Assembly: GCA_024644945.1 (NCBI GenBank) | Contig: JAHEGU010000005.1 | Span: 1-64,000, forward strand | From: Gammaproteobacteria bacterium | Lineage (GTDB): Bacteria; Pseudomonadota; Gammaproteobacteria; Arenicellales; Poriferihabitantaceae | Direction: 5' to 3' | DNA length: 64,000 bases | Shown here: one piece after another, positions 1 through 7,101 of the stretch | Numbering within the stretch: position 1 is the stretch's first letter | Layout: every line of letters begins with the position of its first letter | The notes under the pieces: generated by a model | Database searches by the model: none | Told to the model about the DNA's origin: nothing | The model's input: the letters and a program-made list of their open reading frames with translations, nothing else | Translations under genes and position numbers: made by a program

Positions 1-292
1 GGCAATTTGCAGGGTAGATTTCTTCGTTGAAGCGAACAATCAGTTCCCCTATATCAGCATCCCACGCGGCGGTAGCATCAGTTTTTTCCAGCAGCTCAAT
101 CAGTAGTGTATAGGATCTTAGAATATTACGAGCCACAGGGTCTGCCGGCAAACGTAAACCTGTGCGCAGTATTAGGATACTCCCATCCTGCTGATATTGG
201 AGTTCATCAAATGGAAGCGTACGATCATTAATAACCTGCCTCCAAAAACTGCTGGGAATCCGGATTTTAAGGCGGGTCTGACGGACCGCCAT
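1..292 (-). CDS. Hypothetical protein, C-terminus cut off by window edge
   Basis: An open frame runs on the minus strand from an ATG at 292 to the left edge without a stop, giving 97 residues. It begins MAVRQTRLKIRIPSSFWRQ and continues with a mixed, charged sequence typical of a soluble protein. A GTG at 307 in the same frame is an alternative start. The gene lies 45 bases downstream of the Wzt-like ATPase in the same direction, so it is probably co-transcribed with the exporter and may act in polysaccharide synthesis. I do not recognise the family, and the visible part has no signal peptide or membrane segment. The coding call rests on the open frame and operon position. Confidence 0.55.
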   Translation of the reverse strand, partial: MAVRQTRLKIRIPSSFWRQVINDRTLPFDELQYQQDGSILILRTGLRLPADPVARNILRSYTLLIELLEKTDATAAWDADIGELIVRFNEEIYPANC

Positions 293-337
293 CCTTAGCT
301 TGCTCACTGCGTGTCTAATCAGATTAAGCAATTTTTC

Positions 338-1561
338 TCAAGTCACATTGATAGAAGAATTGATCCGAGGAACAATTGCAGGAGTAAAGTTGCTTGAGAA
401 AGCCTCCGGGATATCTTGGGATCTAGGCACACTCAGTAGAGCTACTTCTTCCAGATAGAGGATTACACCTGTCGTTTTAGAATATACATAAAGCACGCCG
501 AAATATTCTCCCGGCAAAAGTTGAGTGCAATGCATGGTGAACTCGGCCTGGATCGATCCCCCTCTTTGAATATTTTTCCGTTCCAGATCAGAACCAACAT
601 AATGCACTATCCTTAACCCGCTCGTATTTTCAATTCCAAAATCTATTTTTACCTCATTTACTGTTTCGACAAATTCAAGGTCTACTCGCACAACAATTCT
701 TATTTCCCTATCCTGAATTTTTTCGACCGACCCTGAAAACTCTTTCATTCTTGTCAAGCCGGCGTCTTCAACCACGACTCCATAATCTTCTCCGTACTTT
801 TTCAAATAACATTCAACAACATCTTGTGTGGCTCCGACGGCGCCGATTGAACCAGATTCAAGTAACAAGCAGCGATCAGCGACAGCCTGTACCGTGCCCA
901 TATTGTGACTTACCACAAGGACGGTGCAGCCCGATCTGGTCAAACCCTGCAAGAGATCTATGCATTTTTTCTGAAACGAAATATCTCCAACTGCCAGCAC
1001 CTCATCGATAATGAGTATATTCGGTTCCAGATGCGCCGATACCGAAAACGCAAGACGCACAAGCATTCCGCTTGAATAACGTTTCACCGGTGTATCCAGA
1101 AATTCAGCGACTTCGGCGAACTCTACAATTCGTTCAAGCTTGGCTCGAATTTCATTGCGCCCCATTCCCAGAATGGTGCCATTTAGAAATATATTCTCGC
1201 GACCAGTTAGTTCTGGATGAAATCCTGTGCCTACTTCCAGAAGAGCCGCAAGGCGTCCTCGGTATAAAATTTCTCCACTGGTTGGAGTGGTAATTCGACT
1301 CAGCAGTTTCAGGAGGGTACTCTTTCCGGCACCGTTCTTACCGACAACGCCTAGTATTTCCCCTTGTTCAACCTCAAATGAGACATCTTTCAGAGCCCAG
1401 ATTCGCTCAGCGTGGGGATCATTTCGACGAAGATTTTGAAAGCGCGAAAATGGCGAAGATAAGACTCCAACCAGCATCTCTCGAAACGTTTGCCCATGAA
1501 TTGCCTCACTACCAATCTGGTATTGCTTTGAAAGGGAGCTAACACTAATTGCGGACTTCAT
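338..1561 (-). CDS. wzt: Polysaccharide/O-antigen ABC exporter, ATP-binding subunit (Wzt-like)
   Basis: 407-residue ATPase that would energise export of an undecaprenyl-linked polysaccharide through the adjacent Wzm-like permease. Walker A is GKNGAGKST at residues 74-82, the ABC signature is the SSGM type, and Walker B is LIIDEVLAVGD, a form typical of the TagH/Wzt branch. After the ATPase domain (about residues 1-250) there is a C-terminal extension of about 150 residues that is beta-rich in character, like the carbohydrate-binding domain of Wzt proteins that recognise a modified glycan end. The ATG overlaps the permease stop by one base (TGATG), so the two are translationally coupled. The exported glycan is unknown. 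Confidence 0.88.
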   Translation of the reverse strand: MKSAISVSSLSKQYQIGSEAIHGQTFREMLVGVLSSPFSRFQNLRRNDPHAERIWALKDVSFEVEQGEILGVVGKNGAGKSTLLKLLSRITTPTSGEILYRGRLAALLEVGTGFHPELTGRENIFLNGTILGMGRNEIRAKLERIVEFAEVAEFLDTPVKRYSSGMLVRLAFSVSAHLEPNILIIDEVLAVGDISFQKKCIDLLQGLTRSGCTVLVVSHNMGTVQAVADRCLLLESGSIGAVGATQDVVECYLKKYGEDYGVVVEDAGLTRMKEFSGSVEKIQDREIRIVVRVDLEFVETVNEVKIDFGIENTSGLRIVHYVGSDLERKNIQRGGSIQAEFTMHCTQLLPGEYFGVLYVYSKTTGVILYLEEVALLSVPRSQDIPEAFSSNFTPAIVPRINSSINVT

Positions 1562-2406
1562 CAGATTACGTCGGCAAACCTTTGTTCAACCTTACGAAAA
1601 TACTTCAACCCTCCTACAAACACAAAAATCGTGAGTATCACAGCGGAAACGAGGCCAATAAAATCGAACGGTTTTCCTAGAAATACTGACCGAAATCCAT
1701 CGATATAGCCAGTCAGTGGATTAAGATACAGTAACCACCGCCACTTCTCTGGGATAAATCCAAGAGGATAGACTACCGGAGTCAGGTACATCCATATTTG
1801 CACCATGAATGGGACCACGTAGCGAAAATCCCTGTAACTTACCGTAAGTGCAGAAAGTGCTGTTCCCACTCCTAGCGCTACCAAGATCACACCCGTGAGC
1901 AGCACTGGGGTTATAAGAAGTTGCCATGTCCAGGGCACGTCATAGGCAAACATCAATAAAAGCAAAATGCAGGCTGATACAGCGAAATCCACAAGCCCAC
2001 TTCCCACTGCGGAGAAAGGTATCACCACGCGGGGAAAATAGATCTTGCTCACCATATGGGCCGACCCAACCATTGAGCCTGAACTCGAGCTGATTGCATT
2101 TGAAAACAACATCCAAGGCAACAGTCCTGTGTAAACGAAAACAGGATAGGGAAAACCGTCTGAAGGAATACCCGCAAGCCTACCGAAAATAATACTGAAG
2201 ATCAGCATAGTTACCAGCGGCTGAAGAATCGCCCAGGCAGCACCTAAAACGGTTTGCTTGTAACGAATCTTGATATCGCGCACGCAAAATGCCAATAGCA
2301 GTTCACGATACTCCCATAGCTCCACAAGATTGAGTTTCTTCCAGCCTTTGACGGGTCGAATAACCGTGATTTGACTGGATTCCTGCATACGAGACGATCG
2401 AGGCAT
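1561..2406 (-). CDS. wzm: Polysaccharide/O-antigen ABC exporter, permease subunit (Wzm-like)
   Basis: 281-residue inner-membrane permease of the ABC-2 family, partner of the Wzt-like ATPase that starts at its stop codon. The N-terminal region (about residues 20-50) carries the amphipathic interface segment LWEYRELLLAFCVRDIKIRYKQ typical of Wzm/TagG permeases, with six hydrophobic segments after it. The motif FRDFRYVVPF and the late segment LNPLTGYIDGFR are also characteristic of the family. It is the first gene of the exporter pair. No glycosyltransferase or methyltransferase gene is visible immediately upstream, where the strand switches at about 2.42 kb. An internal ATG at codon 7 is an alternative start. 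Confidence 0.88.
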   Translation of the reverse strand: MPRSSRMQESSQITVIRPVKGWKKLNLVELWEYRELLLAFCVRDIKIRYKQTVLGAAWAILQPLVTMLIFSIIFGRLAGIPSDGFPYPVFVYTGLLPWMLFSNAISSSSGSMVGSAHMVSKIYFPRVVIPFSAVGSGLVDFAVSACILLLLMFAYDVPWTWQLLITPVLLTGVILVALGVGTALSALTVSYRDFRYVVPFMVQIWMYLTPVVYPLGFIPEKWRWLLYLNPLTGYIDGFRSVFLGKPFDFIGLVSAVILTIFVFVGGLKYFRKVEQRFADVI

Positions 2407-2443
2407 AGTAGGAAGGGAAGTTTAATTAGCAGGCAGGATCTGC

Positions 2444-2878
2444 ATGTCTATTCTATCAAAATCGAAGATTATTGGATATTTGGCCTCTACTAGGTCATAT
2501 CGGTTTGCTATTATCGGCGTCGGTACTTTTCGATTAACGAGTGTGAGCCTGTATCTGCGGATTTATGAAGTTGTTAGGCGAATCCCGCCAGGAAACGTCA
2601 CAAGTTACGGCAAAATTGCCCGCATGGTAAATACCGGGGCGCGCCAGGTAGGGTATGCCATGGCAGCTGTTACTCCTGACCTGGAAGTACCTTGGCATCG
2701 TGTTATTAACAGCAAGGGGGAGCTTAGCCCGCGCAAAGATGGCAAAATTGACAATCGTCAACGTGAACTGCTGGTCGCTGAAGGAGTCTTATTTGATCAA
2801 CACGGAAGAATAAATTTTGATCAATTCGGCTGGATAGAAGCCGAACTACCATATTTTGACGGGGGATTCGAAGAATGA
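2444..2878 (+). CDS. Alkyltransferase-like protein (ATL, MGMT homologue without the acceptor cysteine)
   Basis: Binds O6-alkylguanine in DNA and hands the lesion to nucleotide excision repair. The frame has the MGMT DNA-binding fold: IPPGNVTSYGKIA, the arginine-finger region GARQVGYAMAA, and VPWHRV where true methyltransferases have PCHRV. Tryptophan in place of the acceptor cysteine is the hallmark of ATL proteins, so methyl transfer is not expected. The ATG at 2444 has an AGGA 5 bases upstream, but the first 33 residues do not look like the family. A GTG at 2543 would give 111 residues, close to the usual length. The stop overlaps the next gene by 4 bases (ATGA), which suggests coupling. 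Confidence 0.85.
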   Translation: MSILSKSKIIGYLASTRSYRFAIIGVGTFRLTSVSLYLRIYEVVRRIPPGNVTSYGKIARMVNTGARQVGYAMAAVTPDLEVPWHRVINSKGELSPRKDGKIDNRQRELLVAEGVLFDQHGRINFDQFGWIEAELPYFDGGFEE

Positions 2879-3564
2879 AAAATGAATTAAAATGGCTATC
2901 GTTGGTTGCCTGTATGTCGGCAGGTGCGCTAAACCCAGTGGCTTGGGCGGAAGACCAAATACAATTGATAATGACCGGGACCAAGCGCGCAATTATTCTG
3001 TTTAACGGTGAACGATTGGTGCTCTCACCAGGTGACTCCTCGCATTCACGTGTTTCGCTGATTGAGGCCACAAGCACCCGCGCGATACTCAGCGTGGATG
3101 GAGAAAGAATCGAACTTGACCCAGATAGTGTTGCTGCTCCTGTACTTGCAGATCCTGAATCTAGCGTAACTGATGATGATGACGGCGGCAGTAGTGGCGG
3201 GGTGGTGACTCTATGGGCCGACTCAAGTGGATTCTTCTTTGCCCGTGGTGAGGTTAATCGTCGTTCAACCCGCTTTTTGGTGGATACCGGTGCGGACACG
3301 ATAACTTTCAGTAGCGCGCAAGCAGACCGCCTGGGTATCGATTACGAAAATGCTCGGGATGGATTTGCTTCCACTGCTTCTGGTGTTGCACGGATGAAAT
3401 CTATCACTCTTAAGCGGGTTAGCGTCGAAGGCATTACACTACGTAATGTCGCAGCCAACGTAATATTGGGCTCTTTCCCTGAATTTCCGTTACTTGGCGG
3501 TTCTTTTCTTAACAAACTGAACATGGTTCGTTCTGGAAAGAAAATGGAACTCAGCCGACGATAA
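2875..3564 (+). CDS. Periplasmic retropepsin-like aspartic protease (TIGR02281-type)
   Basis: 229-residue protein with an N-terminal signal peptide ending near AWA (residue 25), so it should act in the periplasm. After an acidic linker (about residues 92-105, rich in Asp) comes a single-lobe aspartic protease domain with the catalytic motif FLVDTGADT (Asp137), followed by a flap region and FPLLGGSFL near the C-terminus, as in the clan AA retropepsin-like family. Such enzymes work as dimers, each chain giving one aspartate. The start overlaps the ATL stop, and pdxA follows after one base. The natural substrate is not known. It sits where surA is often found upstream of pdxA-rsmA. Confidence 0.8.
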   Translation: MKNELKWLSLVACMSAGALNPVAWAEDQIQLIMTGTKRAIILFNGERLVLSPGDSSHSRVSLIEATSTRAILSVDGERIELDPDSVAAPVLADPESSVTDDDDGGSSGGVVTLWADSSGFFFARGEVNRRSTRFLVDTGADTITFSSAQADRLGIDYENARDGFASTASGVARMKSITLKRVSVEGITLRNVAANVILGSFPEFPLLGGSFLNKLNMVRSGKKMELSRR

Positions 3565-3565
3565 C

Positions 3566-4570
3566 TTGGCTGTGACCAACGATCTGCCGCGCATTATCGT
3601 TACCGCCGGTGAGCCAGCTGGTATTGGACCTGACATCGTTATAGGCGCACTCCAGCAGGAATACTTCGCGCACATCACAATCGTAGGGGATACTGAAGTA
3701 CTGAAGTCCAGAGCATCGCAGCTCGGACTTGAACTCTCAATAGAGACCATCGCAGCTGAAATCGACCCACCCCGCCATCGCCCAGGCTGTGCGAGCGTTA
3801 TTAATCTTCCTTGCCCTCGACCAGTTGTTCCAGGGCACCTTGACTGTGGTAACTCCGCCCAAATTGTCCGCTGGATTGATACAGCAACCGATGCGTGTCT
3901 ATCGAAGAATTATCAGGCCATGGTTACAGCGCCGGTTCACAAAGCGGTTATCAATGATGCCGGAACAAAATTCTCGGGTCACACTGAGTGGATTGCCAAT
4001 CGTGCAGGTGGTTCACTACCAGTAATGATGCTAGCGAGCAACGATCTAAAAGTGTGTCTGGCGACCACTCATTTGCCCCTGTCAGAAGTTCCCGAGGCAA
4101 TTACGCCAGCAAGACTAGAACACGTAATTTCGATAATGAATCATGATATCAGTCGCTTGTATGCAATTCAATCTCCGGCGATCGGTGTATGTGGCCTCAA
4201 TCCACATGCCGGAGAAGGAGGGCATCTCGGCACCGAGGAGATTGAAGTGATTCAGCCGGTTATCGAATCATTGATTAATAAGGGAATGAACCTGATTGGG
4301 CCTTTGCCCGCGGATACCGCCTTTACTGCTCACCAGCTAGCGTCCCTGGATGCGGTTCTGGCCATGTATCATGACCAAGGTTTGCCGGTCATCAAGCACC
4401 AGGGATTCGGCGACGTCGTCAACATAACTCTCGGACTGCCTCTGATTCGCACATCGGTGGATCATGGAACAGCTCTTTCTCTGGCTGGAAGCGGCCGTGC
4501 CAGCGCCTCGAGCATGATCGCCGCGCTTAAACTGGCGATCAGGTTCGCTGAAAATAAGATAGGTAACTAG
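3566..4570 (+). CDS. pdxA: 4-hydroxythreonine-4-phosphate dehydrogenase PdxA
   Basis: Oxidises 4-phosphohydroxy-L-threonine with NAD in the DXP-dependent pyridoxal 5'-phosphate pathway; cytoplasmic homodimer. Family signatures are present: TAGEPAGIGPDI near residue 13, FSGHTEW, and the three metal-binding histidines in TTHL (His169), NPHAGE (His214) and MYHDQG (His269). The 334-residue length is normal. The start is a TTG at 3566 or a GTG two codons later at 3572. Neither has a clear Shine-Dalgarno, and translation may be coupled to the protease gene whose stop ends one base earlier. rsmA follows after 16 bases, the usual pdxA-rsmA order. Confidence 0.96.
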   Translation: MAVTNDLPRIIVTAGEPAGIGPDIVIGALQQEYFAHITIVGDTEVLKSRASQLGLELSIETIAAEIDPPRHRPGCASVINLPCPRPVVPGHLDCGNSAQIVRWIDTATDACLSKNYQAMVTAPVHKAVINDAGTKFSGHTEWIANRAGGSLPVMMLASNDLKVCLATTHLPLSEVPEAITPARLEHVISIMNHDISRLYAIQSPAIGVCGLNPHAGEGGHLGTEEIEVIQPVIESLINKGMNLIGPLPADTAFTAHQLASLDAVLAMYHDQGLPVIKHQGFGDVVNITLGLPLIRTSVDHGTALSLAGSGRASASSMIAALKLAIRFAENKIGN

Positions 4571-4586
4571 CCGAAGAGCAATTCTG

Positions 4587-5384
4587 GTGAATAGAGTCAA
4601 TGGAAACAAGCACATTGCTCGAAAACGTTTTGGGCAGCATTTTCTAAAGGACCCACAGGTCCTACATCGAATCGTTACGGCGTTTGCGCCGCGCAATGAC
4701 CAAAATCTTGTCGAAATTGGGCCTGGATTAGGTGCGTTGACAACAGCACTGCTAGAACGGATCAATCGTTTGACAGTGATCGAAGTGGATCGAGATCTGG
4801 CGGCATTTCTCAGGGAGAGATTTACCCCCGATAAGCTCACCGTACTCGAAATGGATATTCTTAAATGCGATCTGTCCGAGATAAAAAGATTGAATCCGGA
4901 TAAGCCTCTTCGCTTGATTGGTAATTTACCCTACAACATCTCTACTCCATTGATTTTTCATTTGCTTCAGCGAGTCGATCTGCTTGAAGATATGATGTTT
5001 ATGTTGCAAAGAGAGGTGGCACTACGACTTACCGCCAAACCCGGCAATAAAAACTATGGGCGCCTCACAGTAATGCTATCTCTAGAGCTTGACTGCGAAT
5101 GCCTTATTGACGTGCCCCCCACGGCCTTTGACCCCCCTCCCAAGGTCGAATCCACAGTAGTCCGTTTGAGGCCGAAGACAGTTAAGAATACCGATTTTGA
5201 TAAAGCCCATCTCAGTCGACTGGTCGCTGCCGCGTTTGGCCAACGCCGAAAAACTCTCCGCAACGCATTGGGAACCCTTGTTACAAGTGCTCAATATGAA
5301 GTTGCAGAAATCGACTCCTCGCAACGCGCCGAAACTCTATCGCCAGATGACTACATTAGGCTTTGCAATGCCAGCTTCAGATAA
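4587..5384 (+). CDS. rsmA: 16S rRNA (adenine1518-N6/adenine1519-N6)-dimethyltransferase RsmA (KsgA)
   Basis: Dimethylates two adjacent adenines in the 3' terminal helix loop of 16S rRNA late in small-subunit assembly. Visible motifs: FGQHFL at residues 15-20, the S-adenosylmethionine loop EIGPGLGALT, the acidic residue in VIEVDRD, and the catalytic NLPY at 113-116. The length of 265 residues is typical. The start is GTG at 4587, with only a weak purine-rich stretch upstream. It is the last gene of the plus-strand group beginning with the ATL gene. The apaG and apaH genes that commonly follow are absent; a convergent acyltransferase gene lies 45 bases beyond. Confidence 0.97.
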   Translation: MNRVNGNKHIARKRFGQHFLKDPQVLHRIVTAFAPRNDQNLVEIGPGLGALTTALLERINRLTVIEVDRDLAAFLRERFTPDKLTVLEMDILKCDLSEIKRLNPDKPLRLIGNLPYNISTPLIFHLLQRVDLLEDMMFMLQREVALRLTAKPGNKNYGRLTVMLSLELDCECLIDVPPTAFDPPPKVESTVVRLRPKTVKNTDFDKAHLSRLVAAAFGQRRKTLRNALGTLVTSAQYEVAEIDSSQRAETLSPDDYIRLCNASFR

Positions 5385-5429
5385 TCATGGCTATAGGCTT
5401 GTTAATAGCAGAGTAGCCTGCCTTTAAAC

Positions 5430-6164
5430 TCAAATATGTGAATCGGCTTCAGCTTTCTTCATCGGAAGCTCCGACATTTTATTTTTAATCCATTTCTCTG
5501 CTTGCGCATTTATCTCTCTGGCCTTACGCCCCTCGGTATTGATTGCCGGGCCAATCACCACATCGATCGTGCCGGGAAACTTTAGAAAGCTTTTTTTCGG
5601 CCAGAACACGCCCGCATTGTGTGCCACGGGTAATATTGGCGCTCCAGTTTTTGCTGCAATCATTGCACCGCCTATTTGAAATTTTCCTGGATGATCTGGC
5701 AACATCCGAGTACCCTCAGGGTAAATAACCAACCATCGCCCTTGTTCAAGACGCCGTTTCCCCTGTTTAATCAGCTGGTCAAGTGCCCGGATCTTTTTTG
5801 TCCGGTCGATAGCCACCGGACTATAAGCAGCTAGTCCCCATCCAAAAAAAGGAATCCATAGAAGCTGTCTTTTTAGAACAAACGAAAGTGGCGGGAACAA
5901 CAACTGGAAACACAGCGTTTCCCACGCAGACTGATGATTAGAGATTATGATTGTCGGCTGATCAGGAATATTTTCCAGGCCTTTTACACGATATTTAAGA
6001 CCGCAGACAACGCGCAATGTCCAGATATTGAATTTTGCCCAACTGCTGATGACGCGATCTCGGAGATTTCTGGACAAAGGTATCGTCAGGAGTACGATCA
6101 GATCGATAAGTATTGCGCTGATTATCTGGCCCAGAAGATAGACCAGAGATCGAACAGCGGTCAT
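5430..6164 (-). CDS. 1-acyl-sn-glycerol-3-phosphate acyltransferase (PlsC family)
   Basis: Inner-membrane acyltransferase that would transfer an acyl chain to lysophosphatidic acid or a related lysolipid. An N-terminal hydrophobic segment (about residues 9-30) precedes the acyltransferase domain. The catalytic motif reads NHQSAWET with His77 and Glu82, an H-x4-E version of the usual H-x4-D that is seen in a gammaproteobacterial branch of the family. The second motif is YPEGTR at 149-154. The start overlaps gmhB by 4 bases, a neighbourhood often seen downstream of glyS. It is the last gene of the long comEC-to-plsC run. Its exact lipid substrate cannot be read from sequence. Confidence 0.88.
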   Translation of the reverse strand: MTAVRSLVYLLGQIISAILIDLIVLLTIPLSRNLRDRVISSWAKFNIWTLRVVCGLKYRVKGLENIPDQPTIIISNHQSAWETLCFQLLFPPLSFVLKRQLLWIPFFGWGLAAYSPVAIDRTKKIRALDQLIKQGKRRLEQGRWLVIYPEGTRMLPDHPGKFQIGGAMIAAKTGAPILPVAHNAGVFWPKKSFLKFPGTIDVVIGPAINTEGRKAREINAQAEKWIKNKMSELPMKKAEADSHI

Positions 6165-6745
6165 GAAACCACCTCAAGTAAGCCGCGTGATCTTAACGAT
6201 TCCACATAAGTCGCCAGATCATCGAACACTGGCAGCCCTCTAAACTCTGATCTAACGGATTCCTGTTGTAGTTGTATTTCGGTATTTGCGCCTTTCCCAC
6301 TGCGAACCAAAACCGGGTTTGCTGAAGCAGCACGAGCCGCCTGCAAATCTCTCAACGAATCTCCAACAGCGTCTACTCCACTGAGACTGCACTGAAGGCG
6401 TTGCTGAAGCTCATTGAACAATCCCGGCGCCGGCTTTCGACACTCGCACTCATCCTCGGGACCATGAGGGCAAAAGAAAATGGCATTGATTTCCCCACCT
6501 AGACCATGTAACTGCTCCAGCATCTTTTGGTGGATTCGGTTAAGCGTATTGAAAGTCAGCAGGCCCCGCGAAATACCTGACTGGTTTGATATGACGACCA
6601 CTTTGTATTCCGCCTGGCATAGTCTGGAGATCGCCTCAAGACTGCCGGGAATCGGTTGCCACTCTTCAGGTGACTTTATAAAATCATCTGAATCTTGGTT
6701 AATGACCCCATCGCGATCAAGAATGATGAGACGTTGGCGATCCAT
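6161..6745 (-). CDS. gmhB: D-glycero-beta-D-manno-heptose-1,7-bisphosphate 7-phosphatase GmhB
   Basis: Removes the 7-phosphate during ADP-heptose synthesis for the lipopolysaccharide inner core. It is a HAD-superfamily phosphatase with the nucleophile motif LDRDGVIN (Asp10, Asp12) and a second motif VISNQSGI. The zinc-binding loop typical of GmhB is intact: Cys92, His94, Cys100 and Cys102 in FCPHGPEDECECRKP. The 194-residue length is normal. The ATG overlaps the stop of the MazG-like gene by one base (TAATG) and the stop overlaps the plsC-like gene by 4 bases, so translation is likely coupled across all three. None of the other heptose genes are in the window. Confidence 0.94.
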   Translation of the reverse strand: MDRQRLIILDRDGVINQDSDDFIKSPEEWQPIPGSLEAISRLCQAEYKVVVISNQSGISRGLLTFNTLNRIHQKMLEQLHGLGGEINAIFFCPHGPEDECECRKPAPGLFNELQQRLQCSLSGVDAVGDSLRDLQAARAASANPVLVRSGKGANTEIQLQQESVRSEFRGLPVFDDLATYVESLRSRGLLEVVS

Positions 6746-7101
6746 TAATCAACCACTCCACGAAATGCGGTAACACGCACACGTCCATCCACAATCTGTG
6801 CATCTCTTGAATTAATCACTTTCATCTTTCTCCAGAATGCTTCCCCGAGATCAAAGTTCTCAGATATTGCGTTACCCATGAGTAATATAAGCAGATCTGC
6901 ACATTCTTCTGACAGGGCCAAGCGCCCTTTGCCTTTGGTCACGCACTCCGCGATTTCTCCCAGCTCCTCGGTCATTAAAGCTAGGCGGTACACCATATCT
7001 TCTCCTCCCTTTTCACGGAAGTGATGTTTATCGTGAAAAGCCTGAACCGCTGCCATCATCTGATCGAAAGAAATAGACACGGATTTGTTCTCAGAATCCA
7101 T
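6745..7101 (-). CDS. MazG-like nucleotide pyrophosphohydrolase
   Basis: 118-residue all-alpha protein of the MazG / dUTPase-like NTP pyrophosphatase superfamily. It shows the expected metal-binding helices: MTEELGEIAE (E-E-x-x-E) in the first half and EECADLL (E-E-x-x-D) in the second. Members hydrolyse NTPs or modified nucleotides to the monophosphate and pyrophosphate; the preferred nucleotide here is unknown. The gene is wedged between glyS and gmhB with one-base TAATG overlaps on both sides, which argues for a real coupled cistron rather than a chance frame. It has no obvious functional tie to tRNA charging or heptose synthesis. Confidence 0.8.
   Translation of the reverse strand: MDSENKSVSISFDQMMAAVQAFHDKHHFREKGGEDMVYRLALMTEELGEIAECVTKGKGRLALSEECADLLILLMGNAISENFDLGEAFWRKMKVINSRDAQIVDGRVRVTAFRGVVD

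Noticed and set aside
2724-3299. 191-codon minus-strand frame opposite the ATL and aspartic protease genes
   Set aside because: Low-complexity Ser/Thr-rich shadow of the acidic linker of the protease; no motif.
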